A DNA stretch of 35,031 nt from Clostridiales bacterium (lineage in GTDB: Bacteria > Bacillota > Clostridia > Oscillospirales > Oscillospiraceae): positions 1-35,031 of the forward strand of contig JALFUW010000060.1 of the NCBI GenBank assembly GCA_022786995.1. The letters are read 5' to 3'. The notes beneath the pieces were generated by a model. The model ran no database searches and was not told where the DNA came from. It saw nothing but the letters and a program-made list of their open reading frames with translations. Shown here in pieces: positions 32,618 through 35,031 of this stretch (its first letter is position 1; every line of letters starts with the position of its first letter). A program made the translations under genes and the position numbers.

Positions 32618-33259
32618 TTATCTCATAAACGAGTCCTGCCTTTCCCATTCCCGGCTATAGAAGATTCCCAGCACCGCTGTGAAGCCGGAGCAGGCAAACA
32701 CACTGAACCGTTCCGGGATTCCGAAGTAGGCATGGGGAAGAACGGCGGTTCCCACAGCGCCGGTGATCATCAGGCACAGCGCGGTCAGCGCCCATGTTCC
32801 AAGGGCCGGGCAGGCTCTCTGCCGCAGCCCGCCATAGGCAATGAGCGTCAGCGAAGCGATGGACAGCAGCACCACCGCCGCCGTGACGATCAGGTGCATC
32901 ACATCCTGAAACTGTCCGGAAATGCCCGCCTGGGTCAAGGGGAACATGGTGTAGCCCACGGTAGAAATCCAGTTCATCAGAGTGAACAGATAAATTCCCG
33001 CCCGAACGACCCGGTTAAAATGGTCTTTGATGGTCACACAGCACATGCTCACGCAGACGATGCCGCAGGGCATATACAGGGCACCCAGCTGGCTCCACAG
33101 CACCCGTGACGGGGCGGTGTCCGCGGACAGGTCGCTGACCGCCTGAGACATCCAGTCGTACCCCGGGTAAGCCAGGGGTGAAATAACCACGGCGGCGGTA
33201 TAGGACAGCAGGCTCACCAGTCCCAGCCAGCCCGGCTTTCGTGACAATTTCTCATTCAT
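32618..33259 (-). CDS. DUF998 family membrane protein
   Basis: 213 residues with six hydrophobic helices and the DUF998 opening (SPLAYPGYDWMSQAVSDLSA). Function unknown; relatives often stand beside small redox or stress genes. ATG 33259 is set by GGGAGG and overlaps the stop of the flavodoxin gene by 8 bases, so translation is coupled. Confidence 0.85.
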   Translation of the reverse strand: MNEKLSRKPGWLGLVSLLSYTAAVVISPLAYPGYDWMSQAVSDLSADTAPSRVLWSQLGALYMPCGIVCVSMCCVTIKDHFNRVVRAGIYLFTLMNWISTVGYTMFPLTQAGISGQFQDVMHLIVTAAVVLLSIASLTLIAYGGLRQRACPALGTWALTALCLMITGAVGTAVLPHAYFGIPERFSVFACSGFTAVLGIFYSREWERQDSFMR

Positions 33260-33779
33260 GTTCGGTACCTCCCAAAGTTTGCCGATACCACTGTATGGGC
33301 GCGGCAAGATTTTCAACGCTGACCCGGCTGCCGCCGTGTTCCATCAGTTCCAGTAGATCGTCCTCCTCGGGCGTCCGATCGATTTTCTCTGCCAGCGCTT
33401 TGCCTGCGGTGCTGGTGACCATCAGCATCATCAGCTTGTGCACGCCCCGCAGCTTGTGGATCAGATAGCCGCCTTGCAGGGTAAACAGCTCCACATCATT
33501 GGGAATGCGGTTTTTCTCCCGGACATCCCGCTGCTGCTTTCCGGCAGGCTCCATCCCCACGGCGCAGACCATGGGAATTTCAAACCGTCTGACCGCATCC
33601 GCATAACCCTGAATGCCGCCTGCCATAATCCAACCCAGATAGATAATTTCTGTCCCGTTCTTCACTGTTTTCTTCGCTTCCTCCAGAGAATAGACGGACA
33701 AATCCGTCTCATGCCCCAGCAGCTTGGCGTACCGCTCGGTTGTGCCTGCGTTTGATGTGTAAACAATTGCCTGAATCAT
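33252..33779 (-). CDS. flavodoxin-domain protein
   Basis: 175 residues. The FMN phosphate loop is YTSNAGTTERYAKLLG (T/S-rich, 8-23), followed by IIYLGWIMAGGIQGY and VCAVGMEPA. It resembles the flavodoxin-domain proteins related to protoporphyrinogen oxidase HemG, with an extra C-terminal region. Likely a cytoplasmic electron carrier. First gene of an operon with DUF998; GGAAAGG precedes the ATG. Confidence 0.85.
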   Translation of the reverse strand: MIQAIVYTSNAGTTERYAKLLGHETDLSVYSLEEAKKTVKNGTEIIYLGWIMAGGIQGYADAVRRFEIPMVCAVGMEPAGKQQRDVREKNRIPNDVELFTLQGGYLIHKLRGVHKLMMLMVTSTAGKALAEKIDRTPEEDDLLELMEHGGSRVSVENLAAPIQWYRQTLGGTEHE

Positions 33780-33810
33780 AATCTTGTCCTTTCCGCTTTA
33801 TCGCACAATT

Positions 33811-34164
33811 TTATCGCATAATAATTCTCGTCAGTTCAATAGTCAGGACTTTCAGCACCGCGCCGCCGGATAGGATGTAGAACCAAACCTCCCGCATCCG
33901 CTGGGATTTCGTAATGGGTGTTGCTACGGCGGCAATGAGGATCAGCGCCGCGCCGATACAGCCAACCACCGTGGGCGCACTGACCAGCCGAAAAAGGCCG
34001 GGGGTACAGCTTCCGTCAATAGCACACTGGATGGTTTTGTCCAAACCATCCCGGGTCGCTGCGAAGCAGCAGATTGCCAGCCCAAATAACAGTAGGAAGG
34101 CACTTCTCCGTCCCCAGTAGACAATGTCGTTGCGGTTCCCGGCGGAATAGCCGATATAGCCCAA
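33811..34164 (-). CDS. small membrane protein, possibly 5' truncated
   Basis: 117 residues with three hydrophobic helices (SAFLLLFGLAICCFAAT; LVSAPTVVGCIGAALILIAA; EVWFYILSGGAVLKVLTIEL). I do not recognise the family. The only start is TTG 34164 with AAGGTG nine bases before it, and the upstream DNA belongs to a recombinase relic in the other orientation, so the true beginning may have been lost. It precedes the flavodoxin gene by 31 bases and may be transcribed with it. Confidence 0.55.
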   Translation of the reverse strand: MGYIGYSAGNRNDIVYWGRRSAFLLLFGLAICCFAATRDGLDKTIQCAIDGSCTPGLFRLVSAPTVVGCIGAALILIAAVATPITKSQRMREVWFYILSGGAVLKVLTIELTRIIMR

Positions 34165-34459
34165 AGGTGTTTACACCTTGGAGATGTTCCAAAACAGACG
34201 CTTGAAGTTGACTTCTCAGCTCGATGAAATCGATGAGCAGAGAAAAGAAAGGCGAGAGTATATCGCTCGTCTGGAAGCCAGCCAGAATCAGAAAGCAAAT
34301 CTCATCCCACAGACAGAAGAATTACTTGCCAGCTATGACCACATGACCAACACAGAACGCAACGAACTGTTAAAAGTCATCCTGGAAAAGATTGACTACT
34401 ATAAGGGAGCCGATGGCGAAATCGTGATTGACCTTTATCCTCGGCTTCCAAAAATTTAA
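34160..34459 (+). pseudogene. C-terminal fragment of a large serine recombinase
   Basis: About 100 residues: KGVYTLEMFQNRRLKLTSQL, DEIDEQRKERREYIARLEAS, then ELLASYDHMTNTERNELLKV and KIDYYKGADGEIVIDLYPRL. This is the coiled-coil and closing beta segment of transposon-type large serine recombinases (TnpX/TndX-like). The catalytic serine domain and zinc ribbon are missing. It is a footprint of a lost conjugative or mobilisable transposon, abutting the small membrane gene. Confidence 0.75.
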
Positions 34460-34512
34460 CGGTTTTGTGGGTATCATCAATACACACATGTGGCAATACC
34501 TTCCCCACCTTC

Positions 34513-35031
34513 ATGGGAACCTGGAAGATGCAGCGCGAAAACAACAAGGAAGAGCGCCGAAAACAGCAGGAGGCGCTTCGGCAGAAAGAGCGCGATCAAT
34601 ATTACAGCAATAAGGTCTATCTTTCGCCCCTGGCAAATGCAGAGGGCACCTATACGGAGGCTCTGAAAGCTTACGAAAAAGCAGTATCTGAACGAGTTTT
34701 CTACGAAAAGAAAAGACGTGATGTACTGATTCGACTGCAAAAACATCCTGAGAGGAGAGTCCGCCGTGCCGCAAAAAATCAGAGGGGCGGTATGGATGTG
34801 TTGCCCTGGTTCCTGTGCCCAATCCTGATCATTGTCGGCTTGCTGAGGTTTTCGGATTATCTTGATGGCATTCTTTTGATTATCCTCGGCATTTTGGGGT
34901 TAATTATCACTGTGAAGAAAAATTCCAACAGTGAACGCTTCCTGTGCTATCGGTTCCCTGCATATCAGAGGCTGACCAGAACCATTGACGAACTGACCGC
35001 GAAAACCAAGCGGATGGAGTTTACCATCGAC
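34513..35031 (+). CDS. unrecognised coiled-coil membrane protein, runs off the right edge
   Basis: An open frame of at least 173 residues continues past the end of the window. It begins with a charged coiled coil (KMQRENNKEERRKQQEALRQ, then KERDQYYSNKVYL), has two membrane helices close together (VLPWFLCPILIIVGLLRF; LDGILLIILGILGLIITV) and returns to a charged region (RLTRTIDELTAKTKRMEF). I know no matching family. No RBS stands before ATG 34513 and the frame is open some way upstream, so the start is uncertain and may be shortened by the recombinase junction. Confidence 0.5.
   Translation, partial: MGTWKMQRENNKEERRKQQEALRQKERDQYYSNKVYLSPLANAEGTYTEALKAYEKAVSERVFYEKKRRDVLIRLQKHPERRVRRAAKNQRGGMDVLPWFLCPILIIVGLLRFSDYLDGILLIILGILGLIITVKKNSNSERFLCYRFPAYQRLTRTIDELTAKTKRMEFTID

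Overview
The window looks like a chromosome segment from a low-motility gut-type Clostridia, most likely an Oscillospiraceae relative. This is inference from GC-rich codon use, strong AGGAGG-type ribosome binding sites, a SpoVT-type regulator, sortase B, TRAP transport and Tn916-type integrase/excisionase genes. No tRNA, rRNA or CRISPR array is visible.

Layout. 1-4.4 kb: tail of an unrecognised gene with a clean terminator, a SWIM/SNF2 helicase (-), a frameshifted sortase B relic and a shortened SpoVT/AbrB regulator. 4.6-9.9 kb: a membrane HD-GYP protein, a sensor kinase with its own promoter but no response regulator beside it, an HtrA-type protease bracketed by two different palindromic repeats, and an acyl-ACP thioesterase. 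9.9-12.05 kb: a ParB/Noc-type protein preceded by DnaA-box-like repeats and a perfect 44-nt palindrome, then a DUF2284 gene and a low-molecular-weight tyrosine phosphatase. 12.1-15.6 kb: a decayed integrative element or phage satellite (truncated integrase, excisionase, P4-type primase/helicase, divergent HTH regulator).

15.6-18.1 kb is a graveyard: half a MATE pump and the start of a lipoprotein gene meet head-on at one junction, followed by an ABC permease relic with an internal stop. 18.3-19.8 kb carries a YcxB-like membrane protein and a DMT transporter. 20-29.8 kb is the most coherent accessory system: a divergent LysR regulator, a UGSC-like two-domain protein, an FAD oxidoreductase, a complete TRAP transporter (DctP, DctQ, DctM) and a 667-residue FMN/Fe-S/FAD ene-reductase of the 2,4-dienoyl-CoA reductase type. 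I read it as uptake plus reductive or oxidative conversion of an unknown organic acid, with a LysR-type operator visible at about -64 of the catabolic promoter.

30-31.1 kb is a DMT transporter ending in a 22-histidine tail, whose promoter is overlapped by a CsoR/RcnR-like C6/G6 palindrome: a candidate metal-responsive exporter. 31.1-35 kb is again decayed or small: an XRE tail, a VbhA-type antitoxin whose Fic toxin seems to have lost its catalytic core, a truncated TspO gene, a flavodoxin-DUF998 operon, a small membrane protein, the tail of a serine recombinase and an unfinished membrane protein at the right edge.

About ten genes are truncated, frameshifted or internally deleted, which points to repeated insertion and deletion around mobile elements. 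All calls are from reading the sequence and remembered family motifs; no search was run.
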